Below, one piece after another: positions 1-13,609 of a stretch of DNA of 64,000 nt. The stretch spans positions 10,013,427-10,077,426 of the forward strand of contig NW_024881296.1 of assembly GCF_018691265.1 (NCBI RefSeq), in the 5' to 3' direction. The notes under the pieces are model-generated. The model searched no databases. It was not told the DNA's origin and was given only the letters and a program-made list of their open reading frames with translations. Position 1 is the stretch's first letter, and each line of letters starts with the position of its first letter. The position numbers were made by a program, and so were the translations under genes. Origin of the DNA: Tyto alba (lineage: Eukaryota > Chordata > Aves > Strigiformes > Tytonidae).

Positions 1-3000
1 TTGACTCTTCACTTTTATAAGCTCTCTCTGTGTTTATGGAGTTACAGTTCCACTGGAATCCCTATTTTATCCACAAAAAATCTGGAATGGGAAGTTTGCT
101 TCCCTTTGTTTTTCCCTCTTATTTCTTCACATGGCTCAGAGTTTTGCCTGCGTACTGGGCCAGGGCTACCCCCCGGCTCTGCCCCCTCGGGCCAGCCCCG
201 CAGAGCTGGGCCGCGGTCCAGCCTCCCGCTCCGTGCACGGGACACAGCAGCTCTGCCATCCTCGTCTTCCCACTGCGCCTCTGCAGCTGCCTCCAGCGTC
301 TCGTCTTTTACTTTGTTTTCAACACCAGTTCCAAAATTAAATGGTGCAAAGTTAAAACAAGTAGGTAGCATTCACACTGGCCCACACTAAACCTGAATAT
401 TATGATGGCTGCAGGGCAAAATGAACCCAAATACTGTACAACGCATCAGGCTTTTATAGGTTGGTAGCTGTCGAAGTCTGAAGACAAAATTGATATTGAC
501 CTGTTCGCGAAGGAGATTGCATATTGACAAAACCCCTGTGGAGCCAGTGGAATTTCAGCAGTGTTAAAGACCGAAACATGACACCGTGTTCTGATCAAGC
601 CAATATCTGACCATAAAAATTCCTAAGATTAAACATTTTCATGACAAAAAGCTAAAGAAATCACTGTTCTGACCAGCTTAATTATGTCAAAGCTATCAGC
701 ATAGTCAACCTATTCCTATGCATTTCCCCCACACGTGATATTTACTATTGATTTCTAATTAAAATTGAATGAATTTAAAACATGACCCAGAGCAGTCACT
801 GAAGGCTTCTAATAACAATGCCTTTTAGTAGACTTTTCTCATTTTTCCTGTCTTTGAAAGTCAACTTTCAGTTCCTTTAAATATTTTGCTAATCACAATT
901 ATTGTACAGGCAGGTGGAAACACCAAATAGTCAATTTTTGCACCTTGAGAGCTCCAAACATGGTCTTTGGTTAAAGAAGAACAAAACTATTCTGGAAAAT
1001 GGCTTTAAGTTCTCTGTCCTGAGTACTTCAAAATGGGCCAAAATGAATTCTTCTGGAAAATCTTGGGTTTCCATTCTCTGCAAACCCATGAGCCCTTCCT
1101 TGATGTATGATCTGGGCTACGTCATGATTCCTAGTGTCTGGGCTTTACCTTCTTTTTTGATTTTTTTTAAGTTCTGCTTGACAAACATGACTAGTATGTT
1201 ATGACAAAGAAAAACCAGATGTCAAAGATTAATCCACAAGCTGAAGAGCTCTTGGAAATGTATATAACAGTAAGACTGGCATAATAATATCACAGCGATA
1301 TGTTTGTTAAAAGACTTTTCTGTGTTTGTTTTTTTTTTTTTTTTTTTTTTAACTGGGATTATTTTAGTCAAAGGTTTGTGGGATTTTTTTAAATGTTCAC
1401 ACATGACATTGATAAAGAGTTATTTCTAGCACTTAACTCCAGCCAGCAGGATCTGGGTCCATAACCTTGCTGCATGGTTTTACCCTCCCTAACATAATGG
1501 AGGAGCTGAATCATGACATCATACTTTGAGACATGTTGAAGTAAGTTGAAGTAAGGACATCTGTTCAGAAATTTCAAAATATTGTAAGGCAAGAAGGGTA
1601 AGACAGCCTAGTGACTTGTTCAGGGTAGCACCACCAGGGGACCTAAAATATCATTGAGTCCAGCTCAGCCACACAGATGTTGGAAAAGGACTGAGGTTTA
1701 GATTTTATGTAGAAAGTAAGCCTTGTGATACTAGTAGTCTGATAACAGTGGACCCACAGGGATGGTGGGATGCATTAGTTACTTTATACGATGTTTTGAA
1801 GATAAGACATTACTGAAGAATTATGTAGTAAATAGGGCATTCATATTTTGAATAGGCTACATGTAGACAAATTGGAATATTATTTTTTTTTAAGGAAACA
1901 TGACACTGCTTGTATTTATAAGTGTTAGAACAGCTATACAGAAAATAAATCTGATGAGGATATGTCCTCTCTTGACTACTGCTTTCTGGGTGTTTGAAAG
2001 TTACTTTTTTATTTTTCAAGTATCTACCACTGGTCAGTTGTGGACCTTGACCACAAACACATTAAAAGTTTATGAATCATGCATTTAAAATAACTGTGCA
2101 AACGGATTTTGTGCTGGAAAGTCTTTTCACTGGTGACAGATTACCAATGGAAATTTTGTACTTGCAATTGATTATCTGCTGCTTTGGTGATTGAGTGGCT
2201 GTAGTTCATAGCTTGCAATAAACATTTATTGTTTCCTACATCCGTTTGACTTTTTGATCTGTTTTTCTGATTTAAAAAGTTAATGGATGTCAGATGAAAA
2301 CACAGTTAATAAAATGAGGCAACTATCAATAATATATGCATCCATACATTTGCATTGTGCGTATCCAAACCAAGGAAAAGTCTCAAAGTTGTTCAAATTG
2401 CTGTATGACAGATTTTCTGGAATTTGAATGTGCTGCATGTGATGAGTAGGGTGCCGAGGGGCTGTCTCCAGCCATCTCGGAGGGGGACTGTTACTGCAGT
2501 TGGATGTCCATTGTGTAGCATGTGTGTTGATGGAAAATCTAGTTCTGCTCTTCCTTCATCAGCAGAAAACACAACTTGAATGCTATGTGATTTCACCATC
2601 CTGTGCCACCTTGCAATAAGCTGGTGCTCTTATTGTTTTGTTTATGAGGGATAACATGCCCTTCGACCAAGAAACAGATATAGCAGAAGTATCTCACATA
2701 CATCCTCTCTCATCTCACAGCCCTTCGGGGACTCTTAGGGATTCATTATGGCTAGTAGGGCTCTTGGGTATTAGTGCAGTCTCTAATTAAATTTAAACAG
2801 GTTAAATCATAGCCTTTCATGTCCCCTCATATGAATCAATCTAATTCTGTTCTGGAATTTGCTAACAGTTTTGTGAATTAAATTGATTTTTACTTTTCTT
2901 ATTCATTTGCATAGTTACATGAATAAGTTTAAAGTGAGTTAGTGTTGTGAGCTGTGTTAGAAATTTATTTTCATATGATTTCCGGAACTAGACTGAAAAA

Positions 3001-6000
3001 TGGTCAGCACCTCCAGAACCAGGTTTTCAACACATAAACAAATCTCAAGAACATGCTTTATTGTTGTGTCCAATCCTTCTGCTGTTACAAGCAACCATAC
3101 TACATGTGGCATCTTTTACTGTTTAGCCAAAAAAACCTGGCCAGATTTGCAAAATACAACATTGTACTGTGAGCCATGCAGCACAGGTTTGCATCTGATA
3201 GCAAAGGAATCAGTGACCACAGGTTTTTGACTCCATGAGAAATAGGCCTGAAACAGAAAATGATAACCAGTATTTGGAGAACTTGGAATGAGAGTCAGAT
3301 CTTTCAGGCAAACATAGAGACCAAAAATGTTATGAAAAAGAATCAGGGCAGTGGCTGGATGTACTTGGAACTGGAAAGGACAAAGGATTTATTTATTTTA
3401 CACAGGATCACTGAAATTAGATTTATTGTACTTTTCCTTTTGTGTGGCTTAAAATTCCTACAAAATTCAACCAGTATCATGTACTTTTCAGTAGTCACTG
3501 CATTCATTAAGGATTAACTGTCAAGTAAAACTGTAGCAGCTCTGGGCATGTAATTGAGTCGGGTTCCAGGCAGCTGTTGTGCAAGTTATGATGAAGAGCC
3601 TTTACCAGGACTGAAATGAGGGTGTTGTTTTTGTTATACATGTCAAATTGTCCCTGCCTGAAATACTTCTAGTGAATGTTATAATCCCTTAGTTTAACCC
3701 CGAGCTTAAGTTAAAATACATAAATCAGAGAAGGGGTATTTTTTGGTTGTTTTGGAATCTAAATTCCCTTCTCTTTTACTTATCTGTTTGGTAGAAAAAC
3801 CTTTGTTATTTATTCTCTTTTGCATTTGATGTAGAGAAAAAATAAGGTTTGTGAAAGTGACTTGAGTTTGAAGTCCTGATAGTTTGGGGGTGTGTCCAAC
3901 ATTATCAGATTTTTCCCTTGTTCCAGCCTCTCTAACACTGTTGGTGAAAGCAGAGGAAAATTTGACTTTACTAGGAAAAAGAGATCAATATTTCAAATTA
4001 TTTATTTATATAATTGACTATGTTGAAATAAATCAAGCTGTAGTTCCAAAAAGTTTCATATTTCTTACTGACATCTGATCAGATACTTGCAGTAAAAGCC
4101 ATTAGCAAATCCCATGTCCAGTATTCACCATTTGTGTGGTGTATTTACGTTTCTTTGCAATGCAAGTGGTGGAAGGGTAAATAATTTGCCTTACGGAGCA
4201 CTCTGAGAGTTGATTTTTCAATAAATGTAGAGTTACATGCGCTGCTTACAGAAGGAAGACAAGTTGGGAATTCAGTTAAATTTCCAGGGAGAAAGTCACT
4301 GCTCTAATGAGACATTCTGAAAACATTTCTAAAACACAAACATGACAACCTCAGTGCCCCACATGCATCAACTTGCAGTTGCCATATGGATTACTCATTG
4401 ATTTCACCGCAGCGTGGATTTTATAGAGGTGTGAACAAGTGTGGCGCAATGGCTTGACCATAAAATACTGCTGAAGGCTCTGCCACCACCGATCCAAACT
4501 CTCAAGTTGAGCTACAGCTAAAAAGCCCCCTGGGTCAGAGTAAGTGCAATACGTAGCAAATGGGAAACATGTTCTGCTCAAGTTAAATGCACCTCCTCAA
4601 CCAGCTGAACTCCGTGTATCCCCCATCAGTACAAGACTGAGATTACAGTGTTATTTGAGTAAAAAAGTGTCCTTCTAGACTCTTACAGTGAGCCTCTGGC
4701 TGGCTCCTGACAGAGATTAGGTGACAGCTTTCATCTAAGAGTGGCACTGTAAAAACCTAAGGTGTGGGTGAGGCATCCAAGGTCACCAGTAGGAAATAAT
4801 GTGAAGAAAATCTGCATCTAAATCCTCCTGAAGAGAGATTTAAAGGACAGAGACCCATTTGGATCACTTAGAGAGGAGAGTATTCAATATGTAAAAAACA
4901 TCCTGGAAGAAAGAACTAAGAGGTTTACAAAGGAGAGAGAAGGACTGAAAGGCAGTGTCACTGGCATGGCAACATTGGCTTTTCAACTCTGTATAGGAAA
5001 GCAAAATTTTATTCCTTTGTGGAGCAATCCATGAAACATTAGTAAAGAAAGTGTCACTGCTACTGCCCAAATCAGAGGCTTTGGGTTTGCACACGTAAGA
5101 AAACCCCAAACCATGAGGTATATTTGCGCTTCTGTGTATCTGCTAGCTTTAGGGCATGGAAGCAGCATGTAGGCTGTGAGCTCAGTTACCCTCCCTTACA
5201 GAGCCTCATGCAGCTCCCGCCGGGACACGGGGTCCCTGCAGTCTGCACTGAGAAGGGATGTCATCCCAGATGGCACTGAACCATTGCCTCTCTGAGTAAT
5301 CTCTTGTACAGGAAAAAGTAGAACTGGCTGCACCAGTTTATTTTGCCAGAGGCAGTAATCTGTGAAATTATTAGGTGCAGAAAACAAAGCAGTATCTTTG
5401 AGCATAACCATCCAAGCATCCAACCCTAGACATAAATTACCAAGTTCTCCCTGAATAAATTAACAGTGAAGTCTACCTAATTGCTAAGTGCTTGGTCAAG
5501 AGTCAGATTTAAACTTATGCTGAGTTCTGAAGATCACTTGATTCAGTGCACATGATCAAGAAAATGATGGCATACACAGATTTTTTTTAAAAAAGGAGTT
5601 TGTAAACAATATAGTGGCAAACAAACTAAGAGCCGGAATGTATGCTAGTGTTGCAGGAAGATGTAAGTATGGCATTAGGCCCAAATGTGTTCACTTACAT
5701 GAAGAACAAACTGCTGCGAAAATATTACCCATGATCTCTGTGTAGAGACTGAAGTTTCAAAAAGAAAAAATTTGATTGGTTGTCACATTTCAATACATTT
5801 ACTATCTGTGCTTTCAGATCTGTGTCTGCAGCATAAATGGTGAGACAAAGTTGGGAGTATGGTAGGAGCAGATAGCAACGTGCCTCTTTACTCTTGGGAT
5901 TTGCCCACAGGAATGCCTCCTCTAACAGTAAAATTCCTGGAGGGGATTTTGAATTTATCAATTCAAAATAAATAGTGACATTTATGCAACATTTAATAAT

Positions 6001-7260
6001 AAATATTTTAACATTTATTATGTCTTCCTCATCAAAATAAGCTATGAAGTATTTTTCCTGTGATCGTGAGCTTTTCCTGACTCTTGTCCTTTATTTGAAT
6101 GAACAGTCTAATTTCCTAATGAAGGTAGCTGGAAGAATGGGACCAAGAAAGGGTGAGCATTTCCATATAAAATACTAGGAATCTTTAAAAGAAAGGAAAC
6201 AGCAAATTATTATGACACACAGGAGCTGGAAATAAGAATGCCTGCAACAGATTTTATAAAAAAAAATAAAATTCTAAAGAATTTCAAAGAAACTGGGTGG
6301 ATGAAAATTGCCATATAAATCTTGCTGAACTGCTGATAGTAAGTTCTACAACTGGACTGATGTCTAGATTTGTTAGCAGAGCTTATTTATTTTGTAGCTT
6401 AACTAGATTTAGTTGCTTTAGTTTCTTAGTTGCTTTCCTGCTCAGACTGACAGCAATATAACATTTGCCCCCTTTATATTATTTGCCCCCCTCTATGTTT
6501 GCCTTATAGCATATCTTTATAGAATATCTCCTCTTACTCATTTTCACTCTAAATGAAACAATATTTCAATTTCCTTCCATAGAGTAGCCTTTCTGTAATT
6601 CTAATAACACAGCTTGTCTGTTTGTGATCCTCTTTTATTGTTGTCATATCCTTTTTTGAGATAGAATGATAAGAAGTGAGCCAAGTATTCTGAAGAAGAG
6701 TCTATAATTGATCCTCGTAATGACAGTATAATATTTTTTGTCCTGTTTTCTAGCTCATTTTTCACATTTCATTCTTTCCAGAAATGCTTTGGACTTGAAC
6801 AATTATTAGAGCAGAAGACGTGAGCAGCTCAGATTTCCCTTCCATTGTACAACAGCCTGATTTTTTTCAATAATTCAATTAACTTACAGCTGTATTCCCT
6901 TCCTCCAAGCATTCTGACCTCTCTGAAGGTGCTCAGAGCTTTCTCTAGTTATTTACAGATCAAATGTTTGTTCCTCAAATATCCATGCTGAGGTTGTCCA
7001 TGCTGCATCACAAGATGCATGTGAATCTCCTCTTTCCCAGCAGCTCCCATACAGTCAGTCACTTCTCATAACTTTCCAAGAATAAATAAAAACAAAAATA
7101 AAAACTGAAAACAGAAACAAGGGCTTGTGAGATCTCAGGCTGACTTTCTGTTGTAGTTCTCTGAGGGGCTGCAAATGCATCAGATTATTTTCTTTATACT
7201 AACTTCTTTCACCAGCTGTGAGGAGACAAAGGTTCCCATCAACTGTTCTGAAAGATGTGA
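1..7260. other. Non-genic AT-rich DNA
   Basis: No gene, retroelement or RNA that I recognise. The sequence is AT-rich, and its open frames are short and look like chance. There is a small GC-rich patch at about 155-300 with several CpGs, rich in pyrimidines, which I cannot assign to a family. A T22 tract lies at 1329-1350. A near-match to the core CTCF site is at 1631-1644. A short direct repeat (ATTTGCCCCC) occurs twice at about 6463-6492. Nothing here indicates a promoter or exon. Confidence 0.6.
1329..1350. repeat. T22 homopolymer tract
   Basis: Uninterrupted run of 22 T. No target-site duplication or retrocopied body is visible next to it, so it is treated as a simple repeat and not as the tail of a retroposed sequence. 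Confidence 0.95.
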
Positions 7261-7299
7261 AGTATTATTTACACATTACAATAAAAGATAATTTTTGAA

Positions 7300-7840
7300 A
7301 GGAATGGCTGCAAACATATTCTCCTCCCCCTTAGCTGGAAGCCAGTACTCAGAGACTGACAGTATCTACACCAAGGGACAGCCTGTGTATGTGCCCTCCC
7401 ACCTCCCAGCCACTGACAGCCTTCCCTGGCACCTAACCAAGCCCTCTCTTGAGCTGTCAGAGCTTGTATACCGTGGTGCTGCTCCTCTCTTTTCACCTCT
7501 TACTTCCCATCTCATTTCTGAACTCTTTCCCCTTCAGTAGCCCTCAGCTCCCCGTCCCCACCTCTCTCCTCCCGCCACATGTCCCCAGCTGTCTCCTGCA
7601 GCAGGCTGCACCCCCTCCTGTCCCCTTCGTCCCTGGGGACTTGTGGGGAAAGTGGCTAGGGATGGGAATCGTGCCTGCACCCTCTCCCCTCCACCACTCC
7701 TGGTGACCTTGGTCCAGACTGTGTCCCGATCTTGACACAAGCCCCCCTGCAGATGTCCCCCACAGAAGCATTCAGCCTTTTTATTTGTGCAGTCTCTTCA
7801 GCCTTTTGTTCCCCCCGGACTTTCTCATTCAGAGAGTGCA
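7300..7840. other. C/T-rich strand-asymmetric stretch
   Basis: Compared with its AT-rich surroundings this stretch is C- and T-rich on the + strand, most strongly at 7440-7640, where runs such as CTCCTCTC and CCCCACCTCTCTCC alternate. Overlapping open frames on both strands result from this skew and have no recognisable domain. I cannot match it to a repeat family. It could be an old degraded repeat or a polypyrimidine-rich segment. Confidence 0.4.
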
Positions 7841-8277
7841 CACAGCTAACACAATTAGCAATGCGTTGCTGTAGCTTTTTTCAATCCACTGCCTTTTCAA
7901 AAGTCTCGTGGTATACTTACCGTTCTTCCTTCAGGTATGATTTTTAATAATTCTCTTAAAAACAATCAGGACAAATTTATGCTGCTTATTGCTTACAACT
8001 TCATAATTTTCTGTATACATTTAAGGGCTTTTCTCTTGCCATTTTCCTTACAGAGTGGAATTTTATAGCTACATAAATATATTAAATATGTTTGTTGTAA
8101 GATGTTGCCTACATTTCATCACATGCTGGTGCACCTCTCGATTAAATGACTCATATAGATCAATGACTCAAAGGCACTTTATATGCAGATATTTTCTATG
8201 TTTATCTTGCAGACCACCCACTGCCAGCAAATACAATTATAATTTTATAATTGGAGGAGAGCTGGAGGGATACAGGA

Positions 8278-8345
8278 GTGTGTGTGCACACACGCATGCA
8301 TGTGTGTGTGTTTTGCTTGCTATATTTGTGTATGTATGTACATGT
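8278..8345. repeat. Alternating purine/pyrimidine (TG/CA/CATG) microsatellite
   Basis: Bases 8278-8311 alternate purine and pyrimidine without a break for 34 nt. Inside is a perfect 14-bp palindrome, GTGTGTGCACACAC, at 8280-8293. Beyond 8320 an imperfect TATG/TGTA repeat continues to about 8345. Such sequence is prone to Z-DNA and to slippage polymorphism. Confidence 0.9.
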
Positions 8346-9825
8346 GTATGCATGTATAAAATGCACGTGGGCATACACACCGAGGGTGGGAAAAAATAAA
8401 GGAATTCAAGTGAATTAAAATGTCCTGGGTAATATGATTGCAGCCCATTCAAAATGTAGCATGCTGGCACCAAGTGCACTGCAAATGACTATGAAGGTCT
8501 GCATTAAGTGCGAGGCTAATGGTATTCCAAACCTCCTGTCCAGTCTGGCTTGGGTAGAGCGTTTAAAACACAGCAGTGAAGGAACAGGATGGGGGAAGGG
8601 TGGTGCAATGGTTCTTCCTCACCCACAGTCACACCTCTCTGTCATTTCGTATCTTGTATGCACTTGGCATTAATTAAGGAAATAAATACAGGAGATTAAA
8701 TAATAAGATTATATTCTGCGGGAACGTGTTTTATCCAGGCTTTAAAAAGAAAGGCAACACAAGTGCTGCAAAACCTGTAAATAATAGTTTTGAAAGAAGA
8801 CACCTTGCTGTGATATGATTTGTAGCAACAGCTACGATACAGTCACAATGACTAAGTGTTTGCTGTGCTAATAGGTATTTATTCCCATACAGAAGTGGCT
8901 GGAAATTTTTAATCGAAACATATTTTAACCTAATCATGATGGTTTTGTCTGAATTCTCAAATTTAATTTTCTTGAAAAAATTAAATATGGTATAATTTTC
9001 CTGTCCTTTGTGAAAGGTCATGGTAAGTTATTAGTCAAAGTACTCTTTTCTATTTTGGTATCTCATTTTTTTGAAATACAAAAGTATTTCTTCTTTGCAT
9101 TCCAATTAAAACTGAACACTGGATTATATAAGAGAACAAAAAGGATGTCTGGTATGAAAAATAAGATAAAATGTTTCAGTGAGGTAGCAGCTCTCTTTAG
9201 CCATGTTAAGAATAAAATCAAAGTATGACATCTCAACAGCATTAACATGCACTTGTGTTATGCTAGTGACTGCCATTTCTGACAGCAAAAAGCAATGACA
9301 TAAGAGATGTAACTTTGAAGCTTGGAAACAATTTTTAATTTTTCCAAACAACTCACAATCCAAATGTCGAGTTTCTTTATAAAAGAATGCTTTTGTAGTG
9401 CCAGAAGGGGAAAGAAATTTGAAGAGAGTAGAAATGAAAAGTACAATGATTAATTTCACTATTTATTTTACATATATATTTTTAGACAGGCATTACACAA
9501 TGAAGACCTACGTATTGCATAAAGTAGGTAACTACAGTTCCCATGTGAGCAGACGAGACTGGAACACTGGTCCAGGCTTCACAGAAAAGCTATCCCAGGG
9601 AAGAGGAATGGATTGCATGGAGTTGGGAAGCAGAAAACAGTTTTGACAACCAAAACCTCAAGTGTATGGGCACTGGGCAGCCCTACAGCTCTTCCCTTCC
9701 ATGGGAAAAATGCGGGTGTGGGTGGAAAATCTCGGCCAGCTGTCATAGCACCAGGGGCTTGAGAAGGGCAGTAAGGCAGCAAGCTAATATGTGAGATGTG
9801 ACAGCTCTGAAAATGTGAAAACTGG

Positions 9826-9859
9826 GGTGTGTGCATGTGTGTGTGTGTGCATGTGTGTA
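9826..9859. repeat. (TG)n microsatellite
   Basis: TG dinucleotide repeat interrupted by two CA steps (TGTGCATGTG). It is a simple tandem repeat with no gene association visible. Confidence 0.9.
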
Positions 9860-11064
9860 TCTCTGCCCTTCTCTTTTATAGAAGGATTTTTCTGTGACCT
9901 TTCAAAAATTGTTTGCAAGCCAGAGGAATTTAAGTCAACTGATTAGTAGGCATGACAAATAAGTCTCCTGTGTTGATGCTTACATGTGTACTTCAGGCCA
10001 TATATTAAAGGTGTTAGGTTTATACAGCAATATTTTTTTAATGCACCGATCATTCAGCCATCTCACCAGATTATTCCAGTGGCAGCAGCCAGTCTCCCTC
10101 ACAGTTCCATGTGGTTTCTAGAGGCAGACATTCATCAAGGAAATGTCCTTTGACTTTATCCTCCTATGAGCTTTAGGCAATGAGTTTCTTGAATCTTCAG
10201 TTCATGTGATTTGGGTAACTGTTGTCCCTTTTTTCTAACTAACCACTTACTTTTTAAGTTGGAGGTCTGATCTGGACTTATGTGGTACTGTGTCCGGGAG
10301 AGGGCACCGTCACCTGCATATGCCCACACCAGTGCAGAACCTTACCGGGGGTCTAGGTCTGCGCTTTTTGTTTCCTTCTCATGGCCTTTCCATTTTCACT
10401 CAGTTGCCCATTTATATCAGGTGCTGAGGCTACAAAATAACCCCAGGCACTTTTTCCTACCAAAAGATACCCTAACAGAGAACAGCTAATGGGAAATGTG
10501 CACTGGATTCTAAATGATGGGATTTTGTGGTCACTTTTCTTTCATTTTCAGCTAGTTGAAAATGCAATGCAGAGATCATGACCATGGTTTTAGAACAGAT
10601 GATCTGACTTTTTTAAGATAAAAAAGTGGTCCGGTGTGCTTTTATATTCATGAAGACTACTGTCTTAATTTCATGAGAGTCAAAATAACTATGCAAGATT
10701 GAGATTTTGGACAAAAGAAACTTTTAAAAGAAACTTTCCAAAGTACTTAAGATAATTTAAGTTTAAATATTCAGTGAAAAAATGCACAGTTTCTGCAAAC
10801 AGCCTGTTAACATGGAAGTTCTAGCGCCTGCCAAACTCCAACAGCTTCTTTTTTTTCCTTTTTTAAGTAAAGATAGAGCACCATTTTCTCATTTGAGTCA
10901 TTTATGTCAGTGCCTGGAGAAGGTGAGACGCAGCGATTCCAGTGAAATCCTGTGTGTTGTGTTAAATCTATTGCCTGCTGCTGCTCATCAACCATAGCAT
11001 TCATTTCACATCTTATGCATTGTGTGATCAAAAAAGGAAAATATTTTCTCTTCTGTTCCCCCAG

Positions 11065-11126
11065 TTTATAGTGCCAGTGCATCACTATATCATTCAGAGA
11101 ACGGCACAGACTCCTCTCCAGCAAAG
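11065..11126 (+). other. Candidate internal exon, 62 nt, product unknown
   Basis: A strong 3' splice site (polypyrimidine tract ending TTCCCCCAG at 11064) and a consensus-like 5' splice site (AAAG/GTAATG, intron starting 11127) bracket 62 nt. Two of three + strand frames are open. The frame starting at 11067 reads YSASASLYHSENGTDSSPAK and ends exactly on a codon boundary; the frame starting at 11065 gives a less protein-like FIVPVHHYI... peptide. No domain is identifiable in 20 residues. If real it belongs to a + strand transcript whose neighbouring exons I cannot place. It could equally be a chance pairing of splice signals, which are frequent in 64 kb. Confidence 0.25.
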
Positions 11127-12657
11127 GTAATGAAGTGAGATCACCCACACCATAATTTTAATGAGTTTAAACCTGTATGCCTTAATAAGTCAAGCATGCC
11201 AGCTAATGGACAGAAACATTATTTAAACATTATTCAACATGTTACAAGGGTCCTGTCAAAAGGGTAGTCAAAATATAAATGAGAGTCTTGAACTGAGAGA
11301 CTTCTTAGGGATAGGCAATTAAAAAACTTCAGTCTTTATAAAAAGGAACAACATAGGTGGTGGTGGCAAAACATTCTCCCCGCTATGTTGAAGTGTGTTT
11401 CAGCCTCAGACTGCATAGGTCCCCCAAAGAGGTACAAGGATAAGTAATTTTTCATGATTATCTTGTGAGTCCTGACTGTGACCATGGGTCTCAATTAATA
11501 CAGGGCGCTGGAAATTGTTTATTTACACAGGCCTCCCTTCTGATAAGCTATCTCCATCTTTTTCATCTTCACTGCACCACATTGAGGCAAAACTTTGAAA
11601 AGTCTAAACAGAATTAGTTGCTGTAGAAAAAGCTCTTGACAATGACCTAGCTGGGAAAAATTTATTCATGTTCAATTTTCCAAGCAAAGGACTAATTTGC
11701 CCCATTAATACTGATAATTTCTCCATTTTCTCTTATTTTTGGGAAGCCTGTGTCTTTAAACCTTGCTGAATCATAGCAAAATACCCACTGATCAATCATG
11801 GTCATGATGGTCATGCATGATACCTTTCAAAGAGCTTTCCTGCACTCCTGACTAGCTTCATCTAGACTTAAATTGGATGCTGTAAGCAAAAAATTAGACT
11901 GTATTTAATCTTTCTCCTGAAACATCTATCTAGTCCTGTTCAAGAACTTCCTTCATGTCCAGTTATTAGAATATGGTGGGGAGTAAAAATCTCCCCTTCC
12001 TACATGACAGCCCACACCACGAGTCTAGCAAGTAATTTTCTGAATGTCTTCCCTCCACACAGAACCACCTTTCACTTCAGCAAGAGCTCCCGAGAGTTTC
12101 ACCCAGAACAATCTGTGGCCCAAAAAAGCTGACGGCTGCCACTTGCTTTGGTGCAAGAAAAGATCATAATTTTCCAAACTGAGAGTAAACAATAAATCTT
12201 GTAGGGAAGGTGAACCAAGCAGTTCCTTTTTCCTGTTAAATTATTTTTACTGTCTTAGTTGAGCTTAGCTGTTTAGCAGCCCCACAGACCGGTTCTTCAC
12301 TTCTATCAGCCTTATTTTAAACACTTTCCTCTCTTCTGTTCCTCTGATTCCCTGATCAAGATTGAAATGAAAAAAACAGATAAATTAGCTTAACTTGGAG
12401 TTGTTTTGTGTTCACCTCCTTTCTGGTTTGTGCTCTCTGCCCCAGTCTCTAGGTACAGTCATCCTTGGCCTGGAAAAACAAATGAAAACGAAATTTTTCA
12501 CTGATTAACCTGTTGAGGTTTTTTGCAGTGAAGTAGAGGGGAGAAAGAAGCTTGCAATTGCATCATTTTCTCTTAACCTTCTGGGCAATTTATGTTTGCA
12601 CATTCTTGACTTCCAGCTTTCCTACATCTGTGAGAGCTTCCTCCAACACATTCCTGC
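11127..12657. other. Non-genic AT-rich DNA
   Basis: No recognisable gene, repeat family or promoter. Open frames are short and uninformative. Confidence 0.6.
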
Positions 12658-12737
12658 ATAGAAACATAGAGCCATAGAATAGTTTGGGTTGGAAGGAACC
12701 TTTAAAGTTCATATGGTCCTCATCACTCCCCCAGTCA
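12658..12737 (-). mobile_element. CR1 LINE, 3'-terminal fragment
   Basis: The + strand carries the reverse complement of the avian CR1 3' end: CATAGAATAGTTTGGGTTGG, then AAGGAACCTTTAAAGTTCAT, then a degraded CCAACCCCC-like stretch. The element is therefore on the minus strand with its 3' terminus at the low-coordinate end. Only about 80 bp is left, the severe 5' truncation typical of CR1 insertions. CR1 is the dominant retrotransposon of birds, so this fragment is the clearest marker of the host lineage. Confidence 0.9.
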
Positions 12738-13593
12738 GGCTCATTTGTTATACACTGCTGTGTTTGATTGTACTTGCCTTCAAATTTGCATTTTGCATCC
12801 TCCAGTTAAGTTTTAGATCCACTGAAGGAGTAGAATAACTCTCTTTAATTAAAGCTTTTTTTCTGTCTTCTTTGTAGATAATTAGTGATGACAATAATTC
12901 AGGAACTTTAATAGAAATCAGATAATGGTGGCTATGATGATTATAAGTGCTTCTTAAAACAGCTACATTTTAAACTAAAAACACAAAACAAATCTTCATT
13001 TATGGCATTAAGCAGCCTTGTACTGTCCCCAAGATAAAATGCACTTTTCATTTTGGATGTATAGTTTCTTCCAAAGCATTAGTGCTTTTGGCTGGCTAAC
13101 CACTACATTCCTCCTACCAAATTATTAATTACACAATCTATCAAAGCAAGTAGTCAGATAAATGGTTTGCCCTGCCTTCTTTATTTTTTTCCTGTCTCAA
13201 ATCATCTTCCCACTCACATGGAAGGATGAACATGACAACACATCCTCCTTCACCCTTAACCTGAAAGAATTTGGGGTTTGGTGTTTGTGAGTGAAGGGTG
13301 GGAGGAAGGAGGGAGCTTTTGGGGCAGGCCAAAGGAGCACTGCTCTCCTCTGCAATCCTGGGGTGACTCTGCAGCCTTTACATGGAAAGGTAATGCAGGC
13401 TACAGTGCTGTTAACTATCCTAAACCTAAATTTTCTGACAGGAGGAAAGCCTGTAGGACGTCTGGGAGGAAGGCATACTTGACTGCAATTTTTTTGGTGC
13501 TGTCGTGACACTCCTTTCTCTAACATTGCCAACTCATTTGACCCCATTGAACTGGTGGAATAAGCTTTTCAGTTATTAAAGCATTAACAATTT

Positions 13594-13609
13594 AAAAAAA
13601 AAAAAAAAA
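13594..13609. repeat. A16 homopolymer tract
   Basis: Uninterrupted run of 16 A with no retrocopied body recognisable upstream. Confidence 0.95.

Larger units (their letters stand above)
7841..11064. other. Non-genic AT-rich DNA with two TG-type microsatellites
   Basis: No recognisable gene. It holds the alternating purine/pyrimidine block at 8278-8345 and the TG repeat at 9826-9859, annotated separately. Splice-donor-like sites (for example TCATG/GTAAGT near 9021) lack a convincing upstream acceptor. Confidence 0.6.
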
